Under the pieces are notes generated by a model. It did not search any database. It saw nothing but the letters and a program-made list of their open reading frames with translations, and was not told the DNA's origin. From Actinomycetota bacterium (GTDB lineage: Bacteria > Actinomycetota > Acidimicrobiia > Acidimicrobiales > Poriferisodaliceae): a stretch of 14,032 nucleotides of DNA. This document shows, in pieces, positions 1 to 6,948 of the stretch; within the stretch, counting starts at the first letter, position 1, and each line of letters begins with the position of its first letter. The position numbers and the translations under genes are program-made. The stretch covers positions 1-14,032 of the forward strand of contig PCCJ01000124.1 of the NCBI GenBank assembly GCA_002731665.1, read 5' to 3'.

Positions 1-293
1 GCGATGACCGGTTGGGGCATAGATTCTATCAAATCGAGGGTTTCTGCTTGATAATGGGGTGAGGGAGAACGATCTCCTCGTTGGATTGCTTTTAGGTCAT
101 TGCCTGCTGAAAATGATTTACCTGCAGCGCTCAGAATGACCACACCAATTTCGTCTTTGATGAGCGATAGCTCTTCGATGTGCTCTCTTAGCTCTATGAA
201 CATTGATGGACTGAGAGCATTTAAAGCTTGGGGTCGATTCAGCTCGAGAGTAGAGATGCCATCTTTATCAGTTCGTGTTACCAGTTGGTTCAT
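1..293 (-). CDS. Enoyl-CoA hydratase/isomerase family protein, N-terminal part (runs off left edge)
   Basis: Translating the minus strand from the ATG at 293 gives about 97 residues with the crotonase N-terminus. It begins MNQLVTRTDKDGISTLELNR, then has PQALNALS and, after a VVILSAAG strand, the oxyanion-hole segment FSAGNDLKAI. Crotonase-fold enzymes usually hydrate or isomerise acyl-CoA esters in the cytoplasm, for example in beta-oxidation. The catalytic acid/base residues lie beyond the window, so the exact reaction cannot be assigned. AAAGG about 8 bases upstream of the ATG is a modest ribosome binding site. The gene lies 56 bases downstream of serB on the same strand and may be co-transcribed with it, although no shared pathway is evident. 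The family call is firm; the substrate is unknown. Confidence 0.88.
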   Translation of the reverse strand, partial: MNQLVTRTDKDGISTLELNRPQALNALSPSMFIELREHIEELSLIKDEIGVVILSAAGKSFSAGNDLKAIQRGDRSPSPHYQAETLDLIESMPQPVI

Positions 294-349
294 CCAAAGA
301 GCCTTTCATAATTCTTCGCTAAGAGGGTTATAGAAATTAAGGTATGCTT

Positions 350-1537
350 CTAGTTTTTAGTGGAGTCTGACGCGTCGGCTGCTTCAACTTCTTCTCTAGT
401 AACTCCGAGCATGAATAATATTGCATCAAGATATGGAACGCTTATAGATGTGTCTGCAGCATCTTTCAGTAATGGTTTTGCGTTAAATGCTATGCCTAAC
501 CCGGCATGTTGAAGCATTGGAAGGTCATTTGCTCCATCGCCTACAGCAACTGTTTGTTCTAGCGGAATATTCTCTGTATGTGCAATTTGGATAAGCAGCT
601 CGGCCTTTGTCTGTGCGTCAACTATTTGGCCCAATAAACTGCCAGTTAGCTTTCCGTCTACTATTTCGAGCTGATTGGCAAATGAGTGATCTAAGTCGAG
701 AGCTTCTGATAAATGATCAGTGAAGTGAGTAAAGCCTCCACTTATGATTGCGATCTGGTAGCCAAGTCTTCTAAGCGTTCTTATGAAAGTACGGGCTCCT
801 GGGGTGAGAACGATCTTTGCGATTGCCGCCGTGATTATGCTTTCCGGACAGCCAGCTAGCAAAGCGACTCGCTGACGAAGAGCGCCTTCAAAGTCGATCT
901 TCCCGAGCATCGCTTTCTCTGTGATGTTTGCTACCTGCACACCGCATCCAGCTTCTTCTGCTAGGAGATCAATGACTTCATTTCGAATTAGCGTTGAGTC
1001 AACGTCGAGGATGACCAGTCGACTGGACCGTCGGCTTAAACCGTGAGGCTGAACAGCAATATCTATCGATCTGTCTGCTGCGACTTCTAACAAGGAAGCC
1101 CTGAGCTGATTTGCGTTAGACCCTTCGACAAGGAACTCATAACTCCAAACTGGGTAACGACTCAACCGATGAATGCGGTCGATGTTCCCGCCGCTTCGCG
1201 CTATCGCCCCGGCAGTCAAAGCTAGATCCGTTGGCGATAGTTCTGGCGCTAGGGCGGTAACTACGTGACGAGCAGCGTATTTGGTTGGAGTGTCCTTAAC
1301 AATTTCAAAATCTATTGTTAGGTCGCTTTCCCAGCCAAATAGTAGAATTTCCTTTACCAAATCTCGGCCGGCTGGAACTGAGACGGCGAGCCCTAACGTT
1401 AGTTGTCTTTGAACTACGACTTGTTCCATGTCCTGGATTTCGGCACCTAGTTCAGCAAGTAGCGTCAAGAGTCCACTTGTGACGCCTGGTTTATCATCGC
1501 CGCTAACTCGAATAAGTATTGTCTCAGGGGTTATCAC
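350..1537 (-). CDS. serB: Phosphoserine phosphatase SerB with N-terminal ACT region
   Basis: This enzyme hydrolyses O-phospho-L-serine to serine and phosphate, the last step of serine synthesis, in the cytoplasm. The 395-residue protein starts with an ACT-type segment (IRVSGDDKPGVTSGLL, about residues 9-24). A second ACT-like stretch fills roughly 90-165, as in the longer actinobacterial SerB2-type enzymes. The HAD phosphatase domain follows: DVDSTL with nucleophile Asp178 and acid/base Asp180, ISGGF with Ser266, Lys311, and GDGANDLPML (333-342) for magnesium. All catalytic motifs are intact. The start is a GTG at 1537 with an in-frame stop directly upstream, so the frame cannot be extended; no good Shine-Dalgarno is visible. 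The ACT region suggests regulation by an amino acid, which is inference. It is first in line with the enoyl-CoA hydratase gene. Confidence 0.95.
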   Translation of the reverse strand: MITPETILIRVSGDDKPGVTSGLLTLLAELGAEIQDMEQVVVQRQLTLGLAVSVPAGRDLVKEILLFGWESDLTIDFEIVKDTPTKYAARHVVTALAPELSPTDLALTAGAIARSGGNIDRIHRLSRYPVWSYEFLVEGSNANQLRASLLEVAADRSIDIAVQPHGLSRRSSRLVILDVDSTLIRNEVIDLLAEEAGCGVQVANITEKAMLGKIDFEGALRQRVALLAGCPESIITAAIAKIVLTPGARTFIRTLRRLGYQIAIISGGFTHFTDHLSEALDLDHSFANQLEIVDGKLTGSLLGQIVDAQTKAELLIQIAHTENIPLEQTVAVGDGANDLPMLQHAGLGIAFNAKPLLKDAADTSISVPYLDAILFMLGVTREEVEAADASDSTKN

Positions 1538-1788
1538 TTAACCGAAGGTAGTGGCGAGATAGGAGTTTCGTGGCTTCATAAGAATTAATATGCAGCAAAT
1601 CGATTCTGATGAAACTCTGATATCTGAGCCAGTGGAATTAAGTGAAGTTAATGGTGGAAGGCATTGATCTTGCTGCGTTAAATGAGATGTTCTGTTTTTG
1701 ATCGTAATGCTCATACTTCACACATTCTGCTTAGGTGGCGTATGCTTGTATTTTTGGGTCTGCCAATGGCGGGAAGCGTTTTGAATAT
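1538..1788. other. Divergent intergenic spacer between serB and the YeiH-family gene
   Basis: About 250 bases separate the serB start from the preferred YeiH start. The stretch must carry promoters for both directions, but I could not place convincing -35/-10 pairs. It holds a short open frame (1590-1667, 25 codons, acidic, no clear ribosome binding site) that I do not call a gene. It also holds an imperfect 14-base palindrome at 1615-1628 centred on GATATC with one mismatched pair per arm. No RNA gene was recognised. Confidence 0.4.
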
Positions 1789-2793
1789 ATGAAGTTTGAG
1801 TCAGTCTGTGAATTTTTTCGTTTAAAAGGCCTCGGAATTTCCGTAGCCCTGACCGCCGCCATTGCAGCATTTGCGTTAGCTGCTCAGAACGACAAGATCT
1901 CTCCGGTAACTGTTTCATTAGTACTTGGAGTCTTGGCGGCTAATACAAACTTGTTGAGCGAAAGAAGTAAACCGGGAACTGATTTCGCAGCACGGAAACT
2001 TCTTCGATTGGGCGTGATCCTTTTAGGGTTCAGACTAGCGCTGGGTGATTTGCAAAAGATTGGTTCTATCAAGGGTCTTTTGGCAGCGGCTCTTGTGGTT
2101 GTAGTGGCATTCATCGGGATTACATTGCTGGGCCGTGCTATGAAGCTTTCAGGCAGTCTTTCCCTACTTGTGGCCACTGGCTACTCGATTTGTGGTGTGT
2201 CTGCCATCGCTGCAGTTCGGCCTTTGACTTCAGCTGATGAAGAAGAGGTGGCGTATGCGATCGGGTTAGTGACCTTATTCGGCTCATTGTCTATGCTTGT
2301 CTATCCAATTATCGGCGACCCAATTCTAAGGCTGAGTGCAGAGCAGTTTGGGTGGTGGACTGGAGCTGCCGTGCATGATGTGGCTCAAGTCGTGGCGACC
2401 TCATCATCAAACGGAGATTCGGCTCTCGAAGTAGCTGTAGTGGTCAAGTTGGCTCGGGTCGTGTTGCTTGCTCCATTAGTTCTCGCAATTTCGTTGTATC
2501 AGCGAGGCAGTATTAAGTCTGAGATAACTAATCGTCCGCCGATAGTGCCGGTATTTGTGGCCTTGTTTCTAGCAGCGGTGGTTTTACGGTCTACGAATTT
2601 ATTGCCAACGACTCTGATTGAGGTTATTGACTCATTGCGAAGTTGGCTATTTACTACGGCGATGTTCGCAGTTGGATCATCAGTTCGACTTAAATCAATG
2701 TTTGCCATGGGTGGCCGGCCACTTCTTCTTGGAGTAGTGGCATGGATTGGTTTAGCTAGTTTTGCCATGTTTATCGCAAGAGTCGTGGTGTGA
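1789..2793 (+). CDS. YeiH/UPF0324-family putative sulfate exporter (integral membrane)
   Basis: The 334-residue protein is strongly hydrophobic, with about ten membrane-spanning stretches, and matches the conserved YeiH/UPF0324 family often labelled 'putative sulfate exporter'. Family landmarks are GYSICGVSAIAA (residues 131-142), the acidic ADEEEVAYAI segment just after it, and the later FGWWTGAAVHDVAQVVA and AVVVKLARVVLLAP segments. Transport of sulfate or related small anions is a family label with little direct proof, so the substrate is open. I chose ATG 1789, where homologues usually begin. The same frame extends to a GTG at 1735, but the extra 18 residues are not family-like. GGGAAG lies about 12 bases upstream of 1789, rather far for a ribosome binding site. 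The gene is a single unit, convergent with the next gene. Confidence 0.88.
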   Translation: MKFESVCEFFRLKGLGISVALTAAIAAFALAAQNDKISPVTVSLVLGVLAANTNLLSERSKPGTDFAARKLLRLGVILLGFRLALGDLQKIGSIKGLLAAALVVVVAFIGITLLGRAMKLSGSLSLLVATGYSICGVSAIAAVRPLTSADEEEVAYAIGLVTLFGSLSMLVYPIIGDPILRLSAEQFGWWTGAAVHDVAQVVATSSSNGDSALEVAVVVKLARVVLLAPLVLAISLYQRGSIKSEITNRPPIVPVFVALFLAAVVLRSTNLLPTTLIEVIDSLRSWLFTTAMFAVGSSVRLKSMFAMGGRPLLLGVVAWIGLASFAMFIARVVV

Positions 2794-2823
2794 ACTAATG
2801 AGTGACTTAAGGCAGTATGGGCC

Positions 2824-2861
2824 TAGGTGCCAAGCTAACTAGTGGTTACCTATAATTTTTT
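2824..2861 (+). terminator. Candidate intrinsic terminator for the YeiH-family gene
   Basis: TAGGTGCC (2824-2831) can pair with GGTTACCTA (2844-2852) to give an eight-pair stem with one bulged T and one G-T pair, and a 12-base loop. A run of six T follows at 2856-2861. It begins about 30 bases after the YeiH stop. It overlaps the last codons of the opposing CoA enzyme gene, so it would act on plus-strand transcripts only. The stem is weak, hence the moderate confidence. Confidence 0.4.
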
Positions 2862-3981
2862 CTCTATGGAGGCGTGAAATTTCGCTTTCATCAAAACCCC
2901 AGTCTGTAAGAACCTCAACGGTGTCTTGCCCGTTCTCAGGTGGTTGATTGATTATCTCGCTATGAGTCTGGCTGAAACGTGGCGCAGGTGCAGGTTGAAC
3001 GACATTTCCGTGGGTCAGGAAAGTCTTTCGCGCTTTAAGGTGCTCGTTGTTCGGAGCTTCGTTCATGTTAAGGACAGGTTGAACGCAAGCATCAAGATCT
3101 TTAAAGTGTTCTACCCATTCATCTCTGCTTCGTTTCAGAATAATATCTTGAAGTTTGCTGGCGAGCGTTTTCCAATTATCTCTGCCTGCTTTGAAAGAGA
3201 AGATCTTTGGATCTAGTAAAAATCCTCTTTCAAGGTTTTTGTAAAGTTTCGGGCTTAGACACGCCACAGAAATAAATTCGTCATCTGCGCAGCGGTACAT
3301 TCGGTACAACCAATGACCGCCGTCAACGTTATTGGCAGCGCGTTTATCTTTCCAAACTCCAGACTGGAGACCTCCGTACATGTAACTCATGAGGCTGGCA
3401 GATCCATCTACCATTGCAGCGTCAACTACTTGTCCGACACCTGTCTTTTGGGCCGACAAGATAGCCGCCAGCATTCCCAACGCTAGGTATGTCCCACCGC
3501 CTCCGAAATCGCCACCGAGAATCAATGGTGGAACCGGCTCCTCTTCAGTTCCGACAGCGTGTGCTACACCTGTAAGCGAGATAAAAGATAAATCAAATCC
3601 AGCTTGGTCAGCTAATGGCCCGGTTTGCCCAAAGCCCGTCATTCTGCCATACGCAAGTTGAGGATTGACAGCGAGTAAATCGTCGGGGCCAATGCCCATT
3701 TTTTCGCAAACCCCTGGACGGTTCCCTTCTATGAAGCCATCTGCTTGTGAAATGAGTCGTTTAAAAGTGTTAACACCTTCAGGGGTTTCTAAGTCAATCG
3801 CTACAGCCTTTCTATTGCGCCATAGGGTCCGGTACTTTGGATCCGGATAACCATAATCTGGCTCATTCGGCCGATCCACTCTGATTATTTCAGCACCCAT
3901 GTCTGAAAGTAACATTCCCGCAAATGGCCCCGGCCCGATACACCACAGCTCTATTATCTTGAGTCCTTCTAGCGGTCCCAT
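2839..3981 (-). CDS. CaiB/BaiF-family CoA enzyme, alpha-methylacyl-CoA racemase (AMACR) subgroup, catalytic His replaced
   Basis: The 380-residue protein resembles alpha-methylacyl-CoA racemase throughout: LEGLKIIELWCIGPGPFAG at the N-terminus, GRMTGFGQTGP, DFGGGGTYLALGMLAA, GQVVDAAMVDGSASL, DACVQPVLN and a C-terminal PAPRFSQTH. Such enzymes epimerise or transfer CoA on branched acyl-CoA esters in fatty-acid or sterol side-chain breakdown. The aspartate of GDFGGG (Asp158) is kept. The position of the racemase histidine, usually AGHDINY, reads AGFDLSF, with Phe129 instead of His (codon TTT). A standard racemase mechanism is therefore doubtful; a CoA-transferase or other role is possible. The ATG at 3981 is chosen because GGAAGG sits six bases upstream; an in-frame ATG at 3996 would add five residues. 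It is divergent from the serine hydrolase gene, with an 85- to 100-base shared spacer. Confidence 0.9.
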   Translation of the reverse strand: MGPLEGLKIIELWCIGPGPFAGMLLSDMGAEIIRVDRPNEPDYGYPDPKYRTLWRNRKAVAIDLETPEGVNTFKRLISQADGFIEGNRPGVCEKMGIGPDDLLAVNPQLAYGRMTGFGQTGPLADQAGFDLSFISLTGVAHAVGTEEEPVPPLILGGDFGGGGTYLALGMLAAILSAQKTGVGQVVDAAMVDGSASLMSYMYGGLQSGVWKDKRAANNVDGGHWLYRMYRCADDEFISVACLSPKLYKNLERGFLLDPKIFSFKAGRDNWKTLASKLQDIILKRSRDEWVEHFKDLDACVQPVLNMNEAPNNEHLKARKTFLTHGNVVQPAPAPRFSQTHSEIINQPPENGQDTVEVLTDWGFDESEISRLHREKIIGNH

Positions 3982-3987
3982 TCTGGT

Positions 3988-3993
3988 CCTTCC
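3988..3993 (-). promoter_or_regulatory. Ribosome binding site deciding the CaiB-family start
   Basis: On the minus strand GGAAGG stands six bases before ATG 3981. The alternative ATG at 3996 has AGGAA directly abutting it, with no usable spacing. This favours 3981. Confidence 0.6.
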
Positions 3994-4071
3994 CATTTCC
4001 TAATAGGGAATTTAGCGACATCGAGATAGTTGTGAGCATTATGTTGCATATATCTAGATCAGTTTACGTGT

Positions 4072-4075
4072 GGAG
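4072..4075 (+). promoter_or_regulatory. Ribosome binding site deciding the serine hydrolase start
   Basis: GGAG lies six bases upstream of ATG 4082. It overlaps the in-frame GTG at 4070, which makes that GTG an unlikely start. Confidence 0.6.
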
Positions 4076-4081
4076 TTATTC

Positions 4082-5209
4082 ATGGAAGTTAATGGGTCAT
4101 GTCACCCCCGGTTCGAGTTAGTGCGCGAAGCCTTTGAAGCAAATTTTGCTGGCGGTACTGAGTTAGGTGCTTCTGCGGCGGTAACGCTGGATGGTGAGTT
4201 TGTTGTAGACCTTTGGGCCGGTGATATGAACACTGCTGGAGATCCGTGGGAAAAAGACACGATTTGCAACGTGTATTCGACCACCAAAACAATGGCGAGC
4301 AGCTGCATGCTTATGCTCTTTGACAGAGGCCTTGTGAATTTTGATGAGCCAGTAGCTACCTATTGGCCCGAGTTCGCAGCTAATGGGAAAAGTGATATTC
4401 TATTATCTCACGTTATGAGTCACCAGACGGGCTGCTCAGGTTTCCCGAGACCTGTTACTGCATCTGAACTTTATGATCATGCGTTGGTGGCCGACCTGTT
4501 AGCTGGAATGAAGCCTTGGTGGGAGCCTGGAACAGGACCGGGGTACCACGCTATTACACAAGGAACTATGCAAGCTGAAGTGCTTCGAAGAGTTGATGGG
4601 CGAAGTTTAGGAACTTTCTTTAAAGAAGAAATTGCGCAACCCTTAGGAGCGGACTTCCATATAGGTCTTAGTGCCTCGGAAGGTCATCGCGTGGCAGAGC
4701 TAAAGCAGCCGGGATCAACGCTAAGTGGTTCCATGGGTGTTGCTAGCGATTCAATTGCAGGCCGAACCTTCGATAGTTGCATTCTTGATGGAAGCGAACC
4801 TCTAACCCAGGAGTGGCGAGCCGCTGAGATTCCTGCGGCTGGAGGAATAGGCAACGCTCGGTCTGTGGCCCGGGTGCATTCGATGCTTGCATGTGGAGGT
4901 TCAGTCGACGGAGTTAAGTTGATGAGCCAAGAAGCAATTGAATTAGCGTTGGCTCGTCAGACGTTTGTTCCTGACAAGGTGCTTGGAATGAATGTGCCCT
5001 ATGGAATGGGGTTTGGTATTAATCACGAGCACGCACCAATAACTCCAAGCCGACGAACTTTATATTGGTTTGGGTGGGGTGGCTCAATGGGAATTATCGA
5101 TTTAGATCAGCGTTTGTCAATTGCCTACGTGATGAACAACATGGCTGATGAGCTGCTCGGAGATAGCCGAGCCTTGAATATTGCAGCGGCAACCTATGCA
5201 GCCTTGTAA
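4082..5209 (+). CDS. Serine hydrolase of the beta-lactamase/EstB esterase family
   Basis: The 375-residue protein belongs to the class C beta-lactamase-fold hydrolases that mostly act as carboxylesterases. The SxxK motif reads YSTTK, with nucleophile Ser66 and Lys69. The second motif is the tyrosine of GYHAITQG (Tyr155), and a third, KTG-like block is WFGWGGSMG near the C-terminus. LMLFDRGLVNFDEPVATYWPEF and LLSHVMSHQTG are typical family stretches. No signal peptide is visible, so it is probably cytoplasmic, which argues for a small-ester or lactone substrate rather than peptidoglycan. The substrate cannot be read from sequence. It starts 100 bases from the divergent CaiB-family gene and ends four bases before the stop of the opposing oxidoreductase gene. 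A role in the same catabolic route as the CoA enzyme is only inferred. Confidence 0.9.
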   Translation: MEVNGSCHPRFELVREAFEANFAGGTELGASAAVTLDGEFVVDLWAGDMNTAGDPWEKDTICNVYSTTKTMASSCMLMLFDRGLVNFDEPVATYWPEFAANGKSDILLSHVMSHQTGCSGFPRPVTASELYDHALVADLLAGMKPWWEPGTGPGYHAITQGTMQAEVLRRVDGRSLGTFFKEEIAQPLGADFHIGLSASEGHRVAELKQPGSTLSGSMGVASDSIAGRTFDSCILDGSEPLTQEWRAAEIPAAGGIGNARSVARVHSMLACGGSVDGVKLMSQEAIELALARQTFVPDKVLGMNVPYGMGFGINHEHAPITPSRRTLYWFGWGGSMGIIDLDQRLSIAYVMNNMADELLGDSRALNIAAATYAAL

Positions 5210-5213
5210 GAAA

Positions 5214-6260
5214 TTAAGACTTTGAATCTTCCATGTAACTTGTCGGAATAGACTGAATGTCCCGGATCACTTCGGGGGGCAAATCAGCTGGTATCTCGGC
5301 TGAGACGCTGGCATTCAGAGCGTCCGAAACACCTCCGAATTTTTCTGCAATAGAGTCAGCTATTTGATCGTGTCTCCCGACAGCTGAAAATAAATGAACG
5401 ACTTCGTCAGAAATACAACCTGCCAGGCTCTCCCACGAACCTATTTTCGATAGGCGGTTAAGCTCCATGCCAAGATCGAGAAGGTCATGTGCTTCTAATA
5501 CGGGCCAATACGCCCTAGTGCTGCCGTAGAACCCGATGCGATAGCGAACCCACTCAAACATTTTTTTAACGTCTTCATCGGTTCTACCAGTACAGATGAA
5601 ACCCCCGCCAGTAATTTCAAAGTCTGAACGTTGCCTCTGGCTTTTGTCTAAGCCGGTCATTATTTCGGGCAAGACGGCACTTCGCAAATATTTCGGTGTG
5701 CAAAAAGGATGGAGCCGAACTCCGGCACAGGTTGCACCAGCCAGGCGAAGCATTGCTGGCCCAACTGCTGCAATCGAAATTTTAGGAGGCAAAATATTTT
5801 CGTTTACTTCCGGAGTGAAATTTGGTGTCATCAAGGTAAATGAGTAATGGTCACCTTGGAAATGAAGTTTCGTCCCATTCATCCAAGATTCCCATATCGC
5901 TTGGAGCGACAAGATGTATTCTCGGAGTCGCGGTACCGGTGCTGTCCACGGAACGCTGAAACGTCGTTCGTTGTGACCCTTTACTTGTGTCCCGATGCCT
6001 AATTCGAACCGCCCGTTACTCGCGTGTTGAAGGTCCCAAGCCGTATTAGCCATAACCATTGGGCTTCGTGGGAAGGCGATAGCGACTCCAGTGGCAAGAT
6101 GTAAACGTCTGGTGTTGACCGCTGCGATTCCAAGAGGCAGAAACGGGTCATGCCGGTTTTCAAGAGTGACTACTCCGTCATAACCGTTTTCTTCAATTCG
6201 TTTCACTGACGAAGCGATGTCCTTTAGGTTCGCTTGTGGCAGAGTCGTAAGTACCTTCAT
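5214..6260 (-). CDS. Luciferase-like (LLM class) F420-dependent oxidoreductase, MSMEG_2256 type
   Basis: The 348-residue protein has the bacterial-luciferase TIM-barrel signature. Its N-terminus MKVLTTLPQANLKDIASSV is followed by ENGYDGVVTLENRHDPFLPL, LHLATGVAIAFPRSPMVMA, a TAWDLQHASNGRFELGIGTQ block, and VKGHNERRFSVPW then LREYILSLQAIWESW. These match the actinobacterial F420-dependent subgroup known from mycobacteria. Such proteins use reduced F420, or sometimes FMN, to oxidise or reduce small organic substrates in the cytoplasm; the substrate is unknown. The ATG immediately follows the TAA of the upstream gene with no spacer and no clear Shine-Dalgarno, so translation is probably coupled to the flavin-fold protein. 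It converges on the serine hydrolase gene with a four-base gap. Confidence 0.9.
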   Translation of the reverse strand: MKVLTTLPQANLKDIASSVKRIEENGYDGVVTLENRHDPFLPLGIAAVNTRRLHLATGVAIAFPRSPMVMANTAWDLQHASNGRFELGIGTQVKGHNERRFSVPWTAPVPRLREYILSLQAIWESWMNGTKLHFQGDHYSFTLMTPNFTPEVNENILPPKISIAAVGPAMLRLAGATCAGVRLHPFCTPKYLRSAVLPEIMTGLDKSQRQRSDFEITGGGFICTGRTDEDVKKMFEWVRYRIGFYGSTRAYWPVLEAHDLLDLGMELNRLSKIGSWESLAGCISDEVVHLFSAVGRHDQIADSIAEKFGGVSDALNASVSAEIPADLPPEVIRDIQSIPTSYMEDSKS

Positions 6261-6857
6261 TTAATTATTTTTTGGTAGCACATCAGTAAAGTCTTTCATG
6301 CTTTTCCACTCAGCTTCAGGCGGTATGTGACCGGGCGCCGGAGCAAACTCTGATAGTTCGCCGGAAGAAAGGTTGTGAACATATCGCGGGCAGTTCGGGA
6401 AGACCCGGGTGACGGACACTTCTAGAACAGCTTCTGCGCCCTCGAATTGTGAAACTACACTTGGGTCAAGAACTACTTTCGCTGTGCCGTGGATTCGCAT
6501 ACGGTTTGCTCGTTCGTTTTGTCGAATAAATAGCAGAGCTACCCGTCCGGTGTCAGCAACGTTTCCTAGTGATCGAAACATGCCGTTACCGTCGTAAGAC
6601 GGAATTCGAAGAGTTTGGTTATCTGTAACTGAAACGAAGCCTTTTACGCCGCCCTTGTATGACACATCTGGGAAGCCGTCTGCATCTACCGTCGCCAAAT
6701 AAAAGTAGGTTGCTTCTCCAATGTAATTCATTACTTGCTCAGACAGATGATCTTTGACAGTGACCTCCATAAGACGATTCGCAAGACGCCGTGTGTCAAA
6801 GGCGTCTTGTAGATTTCTGGCTCCAAGTCCATAAAGTGTTCCCAGGTTATCTGTCAT
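6261..6857 (-). CDS. Pyridoxamine 5'-phosphate oxidase-fold flavoprotein
   Basis: The 198-residue protein has the split-barrel flavin-binding fold: YFYLATVDADGFPDVSYKGG (about residues 51-70), then TLRIPSYDGNGMF, GRVALLFI and a MRIHGTAKV strand, ending in PPEAEWKSMKDF. The family binds FMN, or in actinobacteria sometimes F420; true vitamin B6 synthesis is unlikely because this is the short, divergent branch. It directly precedes the F420-type oxidoreductase with zero intergenic bases, so the two probably act together or share cofactor. ATG 6857 is one base from a perfect inverted repeat (6859-6879) and has no Shine-Dalgarno at proper spacing. A short or absent leader is therefore likely, which is inference. 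Function beyond flavin/deazaflavin redox is unknown. Confidence 0.85.
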   Translation of the reverse strand: MTDNLGTLYGLGARNLQDAFDTRRLANRLMEVTVKDHLSEQVMNYIGEATYFYLATVDADGFPDVSYKGGVKGFVSVTDNQTLRIPSYDGNGMFRSLGNVADTGRVALLFIRQNERANRMRIHGTAKVVLDPSVVSQFEGAEAVLEVSVTRVFPNCPRYVHNLSSGELSEFAPAPGHIPPEAEWKSMKDFTDVLPKNN

Positions 6858-6858
6858 G

Positions 6859-6879
6859 TTTATAGACTATTCCTATAAA
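6859..6879. promoter_or_regulatory. Perfect inverted repeat, candidate operator for the flavoprotein/F420 pair
   Basis: TTTATAG (6859-6865) and CTATAAA (6873-6879) are exact reverse complements separated by seven bases, and the element abuts the ATG at 6857. On the minus strand TTGGTG followed 17 bases later by TAGGAA could be -35 and -10, with the -10 inside the repeat. A repressor dimer binding here would block transcription of both genes. The A+T-rich composition makes chance occurrence possible. Confidence 0.4.
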
Positions 6880-6948
6880 TTCTCTCGCGTATCACCAACA
6901 GCAGGTTGAAATCCGAAATAAGAATCGAGTAGTTAGCCCTCTGTTCCT

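Noticed and set aside
1578..1588. CATAAGAATTA shared with the reverse complement of the last 11-base unit near 9600
   Set aside because: It is a single copy with no 11-base periodic partner, so a second regulator site is not supported.
1590..1667. A 25-codon open frame in the serB/YeiH spacer
   Set aside because: It has no convincing ribosome binding site and no recognisable peptide type, and frames of this length are expected by chance.
1735..1788. GTG start 18 codons upstream for the YeiH-family protein
   Set aside because: The added residues are not family-like and there is no ribosome binding site before the GTG, though it cannot be excluded.
4001..4014. Short inverted repeat TTCC/GGAA around TAATAG between the divergent CaiB-family and hydrolase genes
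   Set aside because: The arms are only four bases and cannot be extended, so this is too weak to call an operator.
4545..4565. Loss of the YxN motif (YHA) in the serine hydrolase
   Set aside because: Actinobacterial esterases of this branch commonly have YHA at this place, so it is normal for the family.
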